This document shows positions 1 through 6,561 of a stretch of DNA of 9,620 nucleotides, piece by piece. The DNA is from Bacteroidales bacterium H10. Lineage in GTDB: Bacteria; Bacteroidota; Bacteroidia; Bacteroidales; Muribaculaceae. The notes beneath the pieces were generated by a model. The model saw nothing but the letters and a program-made list of their open reading frames with translations. It did no database searches and was not told where the DNA came from. Position 1 is the first letter of the stretch; every line of letters begins with the position of its first letter. The stretch is from positions 19,685 through 29,304 of the forward strand of contig DAAV01000076.1 in the NCBI GenBank assembly GCA_001701295.1, read 5' to 3'. The position numbers and the translations under genes are program-made.

Positions 1-1998
1 CCAGTCAGTGATGCGATTGCTCAGATAATCGGACAAGCCTTTTGAGGGGGACCCTATTATCTCGGAGGTCGAAGCATGACGCATGTCTCCGTCTACAACT
101 ATGACCTTCTGGTCACGAAGCGCGAATGCTACAGCAAGATTAGTGGAAATGCATGACTTGCCGCTGCCGGGATTAAACGAAGTAATCATCGTGACCACTC
201 CCTTTTCATCGGAATCGGAAATTGCTTTGCGCTGTTCGTTGATAAACTTCACGTTCGCTCTCAACACACGGAACGCATCATTGATTATATTCCTGTTTCC
301 TGGTTCGACTACAATCGGATCACCATCTTGCTTATTTCGGCGGAATAAAGATTTTTTGTGAGACGCACGGAAATCCGGAATTTCTCCTATCAGCGGTATT
401 GTCAGACCTTCGATATCTTTTTTGCCACGTATGCGTGTATTAAGCAATTCCTTAAGATAATTTATACCGAATGGAATAAAAAGGCCTAACAGAAACGCGC
501 CGGCAAGAATGATTTTCTTGCGCGGAGCAACCGGTTTGTCGGTTCCGAAAGGTTTCAGTATCACTTCCGTATTATTGGCAGTGTATGCCTTGCTCAATTC
601 ATTTTCCTCACGTTTCTGCAACAGGTAAAGATACAGACTCTCTTTCACCTTCTGCTGACGTTCCACACCAAGAAGATAGTTTGCCCGCGTCGGAGTGCTC
701 GCGATCTGAGACTGCGCCATCCCCTTTCGTGCCTGCACATTGCGTAATTGCGCAGTCAGACTTGCTATCTCATTGTCCATGGCATCGACAATAGCCGCAC
801 GCATGGACGCAAGTTCGGAATCAAGAGTCTTGATCATCGGATGATTTTCCGATGAGTTTGATACATAGCGATTGCGTTCAAGCAGTTTCTCGTTATATTC
901 CGTTATCTGCCGTTCTATAGCCACATTATCGATACCGGAATTTGACGGAAGAACTTCATTACGACCAGAAGCGTTGCCAAGATACTGACGCATATAGCGT
1001 GTTACCTGCAATTGGTTGTTAAGATCCAGAAGCTGCTTGTCTGCAGTCTGATTATCAAGCATATAGATTGAAGCGGCCTGCTTCACATCCGGTAAAAGAT
1101 GCTCTGACTGATAGTTGGCTATATCCTTATCAACACCGCCGAGTTCTCTTTCGAGACTTATAAGACGATCGTTTATAAACTTGTTGGTCGCAACCGACAC
1201 CTCATTACGCTTTTCAATAGAACGCTCATTATAGACATCGATCAATGTATTAATGATATCTTCCGCCCGATCAGTAGAGTTATCAAGAGCGATGATCTCT
1301 ACAGTATTGCCATGTTTATCCTCAAGATGAATATTGAATTTACTGCTGTAAGCCTGAATGGCGGATATCATGGGAATATGTCTCACTATTACAGTATAGT
1401 CTTCACCCGGCTTATAGAAAGGAGTCGCAGATACCGTGAGCGGCCCTATCTCGGTCTTGACAGTCTGACCAAGTCTGAACGGTGCGGGAGAAGGCAGTCT
1501 GTCTTTTTCCCATTTCATGTCGGAAAGAGTCACAATCCCTTCAGACGACACCGACACACGCATGGACGCGGCATCATCCTCCGAAATCGAAGGAAGACTG
1601 ACAATAATCGGCAATGTCGGCCCATAAGCTACAGTAGAACCTATCATTTTGGGGATTTCATAACTCATATCGAGTTTAAGACGAGATATGACTTCCCTGA
1701 TGACATCCATGCTCTTGAGTTTTATGATCTCATCAATCTGATTAGTGCTTGTACTGACAAGGCCCATATCAGCAAAAGTACTAAGTTGAGAATTAATAGA
1801 ACCTCCGTTGCTCTCATCATTGATTACAATCTTGGCGGTACGCGTATATACAGGTTTTGATCTCTGCACATAAATAAAGGCAACACCTACACAAACTATC
1901 ACCGAGAGCAATATCCACGGCCAATGCCGGAGCGTATTTTGAACGACTTCCGACACTTTTACCTTAACGGACACGTCTTTTATTTCTTCATTATCCAT
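1..1998 (-). CDS. wzc: Wzc-type polysaccharide co-polymerase / BY-family tyrosine autokinase, C-terminus cut by window edge
   Basis: An inner-membrane protein that sets polysaccharide chain length and drives export, with a cytoplasmic tyrosine kinase fused to its C-terminus. The frame is open from the ATG at 1998 to position 1, giving 666 codons. An in-frame TGA at 2017-2019 supports this start. Visible parts are a first membrane helix at about residues 26-44, a Wzz-like periplasmic region, a long helical, probably coiled-coil stretch at about 270-470, a proline-containing motif (KPVAPRKK) and a second membrane helix at about 497-513. The kinase follows, with Walker A NPGSGKS at residues 609-615 (K614) and Walker A' VIVVDGDM with D636 and D638. 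Walker B and the C-terminal tyrosine cluster would lie past the edge. The gene is separated from the upstream dehydratase gene by 83 bases, more than most other junctions here. The Wzz-kinase fusion is the usual Gram-negative arrangement. Family assignment is firm; autophosphorylation cannot be judged without the missing end. Confidence 0.93.
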   Translation of the reverse strand, partial: MDNEEIKDVSVKVKVSEVVQNTLRHWPWILLSVIVCVGVAFIYVQRSKPVYTRTAKIVINDESNGGSINSQLSTFADMGLVSTSTNQIDEIIKLKSMDVIREVISRLKLDMSYEIPKMIGSTVAYGPTLPIIVSLPSISEDDAASMRVSVSSEGIVTLSDMKWEKDRLPSPAPFRLGQTVKTEIGPLTVSATPFYKPGEDYTVIVRHIPMISAIQAYSSKFNIHLEDKHGNTVEIIALDNSTDRAEDIINTLIDVYNERSIEKRNEVSVATNKFINDRLISLERELGGVDKDIANYQSEHLLPDVKQAASIYMLDNQTADKQLLDLNNQLQVTRYMRQYLGNASGRNEVLPSNSGIDNVAIERQITEYNEKLLERNRYVSNSSENHPMIKTLDSELASMRAAIVDAMDNEIASLTAQLRNVQARKGMAQSQIASTPTRANYLLGVERQQKVKESLYLYLLQKREENELSKAYTANNTEVILKPFGTDKPVAPRKKIILAGAFLLGLFIPFGINYLKELLNTRIRGKKDIEGLTIPLIGEIPDFRASHKKSLFRRNKQDGDPIVVEPGNRNIINDAFRVLRANVKFINEQRKAISDSDEKGVVTMITSFNPGSGKSCISTNLAVAFALRDQKVIVVDGDMRHASTSEIIGSPSKGLSDYLSNRITDW

Positions 1999-2081
1999 AG
2001 CAAGGGGGTTTGCCTCTCAAGACAAACTAAGTAAAGTAGAGTAATTTATAAGAGTTATTTCATGAGTTTACAAAACCATGG
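1999..2081. other. Intergenic gap before the wzc-like gene
   Basis: This AT-rich gap of 83 bases separates the dehydratase stop from the wzc-like start. I see no stem-loop followed by a T-run on the minus strand, so a terminator is not supported and read-through is likely. On the minus strand, TTAGTTTG (2022-2029) resembles the Bacteroidota -7 consensus TAnnTTTG with one mismatch. It has no TTTG at the right distance upstream, so I do not call a promoter. A perfect 10-base palindrome, AACCATGGTT (2074-2083), overlaps the dehydratase stop codon; its meaning is unknown. Confidence 0.5.
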
Positions 2082-3995
2082 TTATTTGACATCGAGACAT
2101 TCGTAGCGGGAATGCTGCGACTTGTATTCAGGTACGATACTTTTCATCCGTGCTACCATCTTCATGTCATCGTATGTCTCGCATGTGGCCACAAGATCCG
2201 CGATCTTATCCTCAACATCGCTGAATTCATATTCACGGACTTTAGCAACCTTTATTTTCGGATGGAATGTGGGCAAAGTGACTTCCTGATCGTTCAGAAC
2301 CTCTTCATAGAGTTTCTCGCCGTCGCGCAGACCTGTGAAAACAATCTCCACATCCTTCGCCCCGCTCAACCGAATCATGCGCCGTGCAAGGTCGGCAATC
2401 TTTACCGGCTCGCCCATATCGAAGACATAGATCTCTCCGCCATTACCCATAGTGCCGGCCTCGATGACGAGTTTACATGCCTCGGGTATCAGCATGAAGA
2501 ACCGGATTATATCAGGATGGGTCACCGTCACAGGCCCTCCTTCGCGAATCTGTTTCTGGAACAAAGGAATGACCGAACCGTTGGAACCCAGCACATTGCC
2601 GAAGCGTGTTGTCACAAATTGTGTGCGGCCTTTGACGATGCCGTCCTTTACGGCCTTGTCAAGCGACTGGACGTATATCTCGCATATGCGCTTCGAGCAG
2701 CCCATCACGTTAGTCGGATTGACCGCCTTGTCGGTCGAGACCATAACGAATTTACGCGTGCCGTGTTTCACCGCAAGGTCGGCAATCACTTTTGTGCCGT
2801 AGACATTGTTGATTATACTTTCATATGGATTGTCCTCCATCATCGGAACATGCTTGTAGGCCGCCGCATGAAAGACATAGTCAGGACGCGTCTCGCTGAA
2901 GAGATGTTCCATCATATCCGCGTCGGTGATGTCTGCCACTATAGTATCCGACTGGATGTCGGGCCAGCTGTCTCGCATTTCGAGCCTGACATCGTGCATC
3001 GGCGTCTCGGCCTGATCGATCAGCACCATTCTGGAGGGACGATAAGCCGCGATCTGTCGCACCATTTCTGATCCGATACTTCCTGCCGCACCTGTTATCA
3101 TGACAGTCTTGCCTGAGAGAAGATCGGCCGCGGCTTTCATATCCACATCGATCTTCTGGCGCGGCAACAGGTCTTCGACATCTACGGGACGCAGATCACG
3201 GACGCGGAAATCTGAATGCAAGTCCCATTTCTGGGCACCGGAAAACACAAGTATCTTTATGCCGGCATCAGCAAGAGATTCGATAAACTCGCGGCGTTCA
3301 CGCAGGAAATTCATTTTGAGCGGGGAGACTATCAGAGTGTCCACATTGGCATCACGCATACGCTCCAGAAGCCTATTGTCAAAAGGCCACACATGCACTC
3401 CAAGCAACCGGCGGTTTTCCATATCCGGCTCCTCGGTGACAAAACCCGCGACTTTATAATCGCTGTTTTCCGCTGAATTAAGGTTTTTTGCTATCGCCAC
3501 ACCTCCCGCCTTGACACCGAAGATATATACGGGAGTCCGCGGCTTATGATGGATGAACGATTCAAAAAGGGTCTTCACCCACACCCGTGATACCCAGAGG
3601 AATGTTATGACCAGAAGTCCGAACAATATTATGTCAGGCATACCGAACCTCATCATAAGGCCCGACGGCACCAACGCGAATTGCAGCAATATCACAAGGG
3701 CGACGGCAAGCAACACAGCTGCCGTGACACGCGTCAGATCGGAAAACGACGAGTATCGTATCACTCCGACATATGTGTGAAAAATACGGAATCCTATAAG
3801 AAAACAGAGTAAAAAAACCGCAAGGGTCCCTGCAAGCGAAGCAAACCCGTCAAGCATTGCCGAGACTCCATGATTGATCATATAGGCCAGAAATCCGGAT
3901 ACCATCACAAAGAAACAATCGACCAGAAGGATGCTCCAATAAGGCATCGCTTCACGCGAAAAATACCATCTGACCAGATCTTTAGGTGACTTCAT
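2082..3995 (-). CDS. Membrane-bound NDP-sugar 4,6-dehydratase (PglF/CapD/WbpM family, probably UDP-GlcNAc 4,6-dehydratase)
   Basis: Predicted to convert UDP-GlcNAc to a UDP-4-keto-6-deoxy-HexNAc sugar, the first step towards bacillosamine, AATGal or FucNAc-type sugars. The 637-residue length is normal for the long, membrane-anchored form. Four membrane helices are visible at about residues 19-40, 53-75, 92-110 and 121-145. A first nucleotide-binding-like domain follows (VYIFGVKAGG near 156-165), then the catalytic short-chain dehydrogenase domain with the NAD-binding motif TGAAGSIGSE (301-310). The catalytic region reads STDKAVNP (420-427) followed by NVMGCSKR, so M431 and K435 replace the usual YxxxK pair. 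That SMK-type site is typical of PglF/WbpM/FlaA1 enzymes. The ATG lies 7 bases after the aminotransferase stop, and the two enzymes act consecutively on the same substrate. The stereochemistry of the product (retained or inverted at C5) cannot be read here, though the long membrane form points to the PglF-like class. Confidence 0.94.
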   Translation of the reverse strand: MKSPKDLVRWYFSREAMPYWSILLVDCFFVMVSGFLAYMINHGVSAMLDGFASLAGTLAVFLLCFLIGFRIFHTYVGVIRYSSFSDLTRVTAAVLLAVALVILLQFALVPSGLMMRFGMPDIILFGLLVITFLWVSRVWVKTLFESFIHHKPRTPVYIFGVKAGGVAIAKNLNSAENSDYKVAGFVTEEPDMENRRLLGVHVWPFDNRLLERMRDANVDTLIVSPLKMNFLRERREFIESLADAGIKILVFSGAQKWDLHSDFRVRDLRPVDVEDLLPRQKIDVDMKAAADLLSGKTVMITGAAGSIGSEMVRQIAAYRPSRMVLIDQAETPMHDVRLEMRDSWPDIQSDTIVADITDADMMEHLFSETRPDYVFHAAAYKHVPMMEDNPYESIINNVYGTKVIADLAVKHGTRKFVMVSTDKAVNPTNVMGCSKRICEIYVQSLDKAVKDGIVKGRTQFVTTRFGNVLGSNGSVIPLFQKQIREGGPVTVTHPDIIRFFMLIPEACKLVIEAGTMGNGGEIYVFDMGEPVKIADLARRMIRLSGAKDVEIVFTGLRDGEKLYEEVLNDQEVTLPTFHPKIKVAKVREYEFSDVEDKIADLVATCETYDDMKMVARMKSIVPEYKSQHSRYECLDVK

Positions 3996-4002
3996 ATTTT
4001 TC

Positions 4003-5265
4003 TCAGGCTATTGCTGACTTAATGGCTTCCACTATATATTGAACGTCTTCGTCGGTCACATACGGGCCCGCAGGCAGACAGATACCCCGGTGGAATATGT
4101 CCTCGCTTACGCCGTTGCAATAAGCCGGCGCCTCCCGGTAGACAGGCTGACGGTGCATCGGTTTCCAGACCGGACGCGCCTCAATATCGGCCGCGTCAAG
4201 TATGACCCGCAAAGCCTCCACATTAGCATTGGGCTGACAGTCGGTGGTAGCGGTCATTGCGGTGTGTGTCACACCGGCCGCACCTCCCACGGCACCAGTG
4301 ATCACGCTGCTGTACGCATTCTCCTGTCCCCTGACCTCAAGGGCGGCATCAAGCACAGCCGCACATAGCCAGAAATTGGAGTCATAACGATCCGACGGAT
4401 TGGTATGCATTGTTATTCCCGGCACATCGGCCAGAAATCTGCAATAAAGTTCCTGAACATGACGGTGATGCGCTATGTGATCGTCGATCACTGTCATCTG
4501 TCCGCGTCCGATCCCCGCGCATACATTACTCATCCGGTAATTATACCCTATATGCTCATGTTGATAGTAGGGATAACTCTCCCGCGCCTGAGTGGCATAG
4601 AACAATATCTCTTTACCGGCCTTCTCATCCAGACATATAAGAGCTCCGCCGCCAGAGGTGGTGATCATTTTGTTGCCGTTGAACGAAAGGACTCCGTAAC
4701 GTCCGAATGTACCGAGCACCTGACCGTCGAAACGCGAACCCAGGCCTTCCGCCGCATCCTCTATCACGGGAATGCCGTAGCGGTCCGCTATCTCCATTAT
4801 ACGGTCTATCTGATATGGCATCCCGTAAAGGGCCACCGGGACGATCGCCTTGGGGGTTTTACCTGTCTTGGCTATGCGGTCGCGTATCGCCTCCTCGAGA
4901 AGATCGGGATCCATGTTCCAAGATTCGCGTTCGGAATCCACAAATACCGGTACGGCTCCGAGATATGTGACAGGATGACTTGAAGCGCAAAAAGTGAATG
5001 ACTGCACGATTACATCATCGCCCGGGCCCACACCGCATGCGAGCAATGCGAGATGCACTGCGGCTGTACCGGCGCTAAGACACACCACTTCACGGCCGAG
5101 AGAAGACTTGTTTACACGATGATTTACGAATTTTTCAAGGTCTTCTTCAAATGCGTTCACATTCGGCCCCATGGGAACAACCCAGTTAGTGTCGAACGCT
5201 TCTTTTATAAAGTCCATCTCTTTGCCGCTCATATGGGCAAGACACAGGTAAATTCGGTTTCTCAT
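4003..5265 (-). CDS. DegT/DnrJ/EryC1/StrS-family PLP-dependent sugar aminotransferase (PglE/WcfR-like)
   Basis: Predicted to transfer an amino group from glutamate to the 4-keto carbon of the sugar nucleotide made by the adjacent dehydratase, giving a UDP-4-amino-4,6-dideoxy-HexNAc. Family motifs are SAGTAAVHLAL (64-74, cofactor phosphate binding), VIEDAAEGLGS (167-177, with D170 expected to pair with the PLP ring nitrogen), SFNGNKMITTSGGG (194-207, with K199 the expected Schiff-base lysine), GYNYRMSN (240-247) and RPVWKPMH (364-371). Length is 420 residues, against roughly 380-390 for PglE. The excess is concentrated in an Ala/Gly/Thr-rich segment at about residues 308-345 of the small C-terminal domain. 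The frame is uninterrupted and all active-site motifs remain, so the enzyme is probably active. An 86-base gap precedes it. Whether the 4-amino group is axial (WcfR/AATGal-like) or equatorial (PglE/bacillosamine-like) cannot be decided from sequence by eye. Confidence 0.94.
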   Translation of the reverse strand: MRNRIYLCLAHMSGKEMDFIKEAFDTNWVVPMGPNVNAFEEDLEKFVNHRVNKSSLGREVVCLSAGTAAVHLALLACGVGPGDDVIVQSFTFCASSHPVTYLGAVPVFVDSERESWNMDPDLLEEAIRDRIAKTGKTPKAIVPVALYGMPYQIDRIMEIADRYGIPVIEDAAEGLGSRFDGQVLGTFGRYGVLSFNGNKMITTSGGGALICLDEKAGKEILFYATQARESYPYYQHEHIGYNYRMSNVCAGIGRGQMTVIDDHIAHHRHVQELYCRFLADVPGITMHTNPSDRYDSNFWLCAAVLDAALEVRGQENAYSSVITGAVGGAAGVTHTAMTATTDCQPNANVEALRVILDAADIEARPVWKPMHRQPVYREAPAYCNGVSEDIFHRGICLPAGPYVTDEDVQYIVEAIKSAIA

Positions 5266-5289
5266 GTCAGATAATTATTCCATCTTTTA

Positions 5290-5305
5290 TAACGTTCTTT
5301 AACGT
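5290..5305. repeat. Short direct repeat, TAACGT spaced 10 bases start to start
   Basis: Two identical copies of TAACGT occupy 5290-5295 and 5300-5305, separated by four bases, so they face the same side of the helix. Regulators that bind direct repeats one turn apart leave such patterns. The pair sits where the start site of the candidate promoter would fall. With only six bases per copy, chance is a serious alternative. Confidence 0.3.
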
Positions 5306-5306
5306 G

Positions 5307-5334
5307 GAAAAGTATATTGTCTTTTATCTGCAAA
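5307..5334 (-). promoter_or_regulatory. Weak candidate Bacteroidota-type promoter
   Basis: On the minus strand TTTG (5334-5331) is followed after 16 bases by TACTTTTC (5314-5307). The latter matches the Bacteroidota -7 consensus TAnnTTTG at all but the last base. The spacer is a few bases shorter than usual, which is the main weakness. A start site near 5300 would give a leader of about 35 bases before the ATG at 5265. AT-rich gaps produce such matches by chance, so this is a suggestion only. Confidence 0.22.
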
Positions 5335-5351
5335 AAGTACAATAGTGTTTT

Positions 5352-5939
5352 TTAGTGATTCCCCCCAATTTCACCATGACCGGGATATATCTGATATTCA
5401 CGCGATATATTCTCAAGTTCGCGATACCACATTTCCGCCATTTTTCTGTCACTTTTCGGGAATGTCGCGACCACTTTCACTCCCGGTATATAGGAATCGC
5501 CTGTAAATATGCCGCCGTCGATAAGGAAACACAAGCAACTCATGTCGTGTCCCGGTGTCTCCATGACTGATATACTACACCCTTCGACAGGACTTATGAC
5601 TTCTCCGTCGCTTACTGCTCTGATCATGGGAGAATCAATATTTATCGGGTCATCATGGTATCGTGAAAAATTCCACGCTGGTCTTGTCAATGCCGTTTTA
5701 CCGAATTCCGATGTATAGACAGGAATCCCGGGATACATTTCCATTATTACAGACAAGCCGTAGATATGGTCATAGTGTGTGTGTGTAAGCAACACGGCCC
5801 TGAGCGTCAGTCCGGATTCGCGCAAGAAATCCGTCACCCGTCCGGTATCGCCCGGATCGACGATAAATCCTTCCTTGTCGTTATGGACTAAATAGGTATT
5901 GGAGGAGAAGACACTGTTGACAAACCTGATTATTTTCAT
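5352..5939 (-). CDS. Metallo-beta-lactamase-fold hydrolase, glyoxalase-II-like compact form
   Basis: A soluble, probably cytoplasmic metal-dependent hydrolase of 195 residues with no signal peptide or membrane segment. All ligands of a two-metal site are visible: THTHYDH (52-58) gives H53, H55, D57 and H58; TPGHD (128-132) gives H131; FTGDS (145-149) gives D148; YPGHGE (185-190) gives H188. The N-terminal NTYLV and FIVDPGD are typical of glyoxalase-II-like members, which often cleave thioesters. It is shorter than true glyoxalase II (about 250 residues) because it lacks the C-terminal helical glutathione-binding domain, so a glutathione thioester is an unlikely substrate. It starts 6 bases after the phosphoglycosyl transferase stop and is clearly part of the operon, yet no standard capsule step requires it. 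A thioesterase or editing role is possible but unproven. Family call is firm; substrate is unknown. Confidence 0.9.
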   Translation of the reverse strand: MKIIRFVNSVFSSNTYLVHNDKEGFIVDPGDTGRVTDFLRESGLTLRAVLLTHTHYDHIYGLSVIMEMYPGIPVYTSEFGKTALTRPAWNFSRYHDDPINIDSPMIRAVSDGEVISPVEGCSISVMETPGHDMSCLCFLIDGGIFTGDSYIPGVKVVATFPKSDRKMAEMWYRELENISREYQIYPGHGEIGGNH

Positions 5940-5945
5940 TTTATG

Positions 5946-6560
5946 TCAGTTATGGCCATTGAATGCCTCGGCGGTCGCTGATCCTTCCCCTACTATTCCC
6001 TCGCGTCTGATAGTTTTCTTAAGTGTGGACCAGACTATCCTGCAGTCAGTCATGAACGACAGATGATCGACATACCAGACATCGTATTCGAATTTCCTGC
6101 ACCATGTTATGGCATTTCTGCCATGGCACTGTGCCCAGCCAGTGATTCCCGGGCGCACTTCATGTCGACGGGCCTGCTCCGGAGAATACAAGGGAAGATA
6201 TTTTACCAACAATGGCCGCGGACCGATAAGAGACATGTCGCCTTTAAAGACATTGATAAGCTGAGGAAGTTCATCTATCGATGTGGAACGCACAAAACGT
6301 CCCACTTTTGTCAATCTGCGCACGTCTGGCAGAAGTTCGCCGTCCCGGCCGCGTTCATCTGTCATTGTCTTGAATTTTATAATCTTGAAGATCTTTCCGT
6401 TAAGTCCGGGACGCTCCTGCGTAAAAAATGCACCGGCGCCTTTGTTGGCAAAATGAAGCCATGCCGTGACGACAGCAAGCGGCAAAGCGAGCACGACAAG
6501 CACACATCCGGAAGCCGCGATGTCTATGACGCGTTTGAAAAATGATTTATACAGATTCAT
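5946..6560 (-). CDS. Initiating phosphoglycosyl transferase, small PglC/WcfS-type (bacterial sugar transferase family)
   Basis: Transfers a sugar phosphate from a UDP-sugar to undecaprenyl phosphate at the inner face of the cytoplasmic membrane, starting repeat-unit assembly. The 204-residue length fits the small monotopic class, which has one re-entrant N-terminal membrane helix (about residues 15-36) and a catalytic domain. Visible motifs are KRVIDI (9-14), KFKTM (62-66), the catalytic Asp-Glu dyad in SIDELPQL (D96, E97), SLIGPRPLL (110-118) and RPGITGWAQ (136-144). I chose the ATG at 6560 because MNLYKSFFKR matches the usual N-terminus of the family and GGAG lies about nine bases upstream. 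An alternative ATG at 6575 adds five residues and would overlap the deacetylase gene. With a 4-aminosugar dehydratase/aminotransferase pair downstream, the likely substrate is a UDP-diNAcBac- or UDP-AATGal-like sugar; that is inference from context. Confidence 0.93.
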   Translation of the reverse strand: MNLYKSFFKRVIDIAASGCVLVVLALPLAVVTAWLHFANKGAGAFFTQERPGLNGKIFKIIKFKTMTDERGRDGELLPDVRRLTKVGRFVRSTSIDELPQLINVFKGDMSLIGPRPLLVKYLPLYSPEQARRHEVRPGITGWAQCHGRNAITWCRKFEYDVWYVDHLSFMTDCRIVWSTLKKTIRREGIVGEGSATAEAFNGHN

Positions 6561-6561
6561 G

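Larger units (their letters stand above)
5266..5351. other. Intergenic gap before the aminotransferase gene
   Basis: This AT-rich gap of 86 bases between the hydrolase stop and the aminotransferase start is the largest in the window. No stem-loop with a T-run is visible on the minus strand, so there is no evidence for termination. It contains a weak candidate promoter (5307-5334) and two copies of TAACGT one helical turn apart (5290-5295 and 5300-5305). The gap could let the sugar-activation genes and the downstream wzc-like gene be transcribed independently of the upstream modification genes. Confidence 0.5.

Noticed and set aside
1312..1860. Plus-strand open frame of 182 codons opposite the wzc-like gene
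   Set aside because: The minus strand here encodes the clear Wzz-type periplasmic region. The plus-strand translation shows no motif and begins inside the other gene without a supporting upstream signal.
2074..2083. Palindrome AACCATGGTT as a terminator or operator
   Set aside because: It has no loop, no following T-run and only 10 bases; it overlaps the dehydratase stop codon and is compatible with chance.
2112..3071. Long open frame on the plus strand (319 codons)
   Set aside because: It lies entirely opposite the well-supported dehydratase gene, shows no recognisable domain, and is rich in His, Arg and Cys as antisense shadows of GC-balanced genes usually are.
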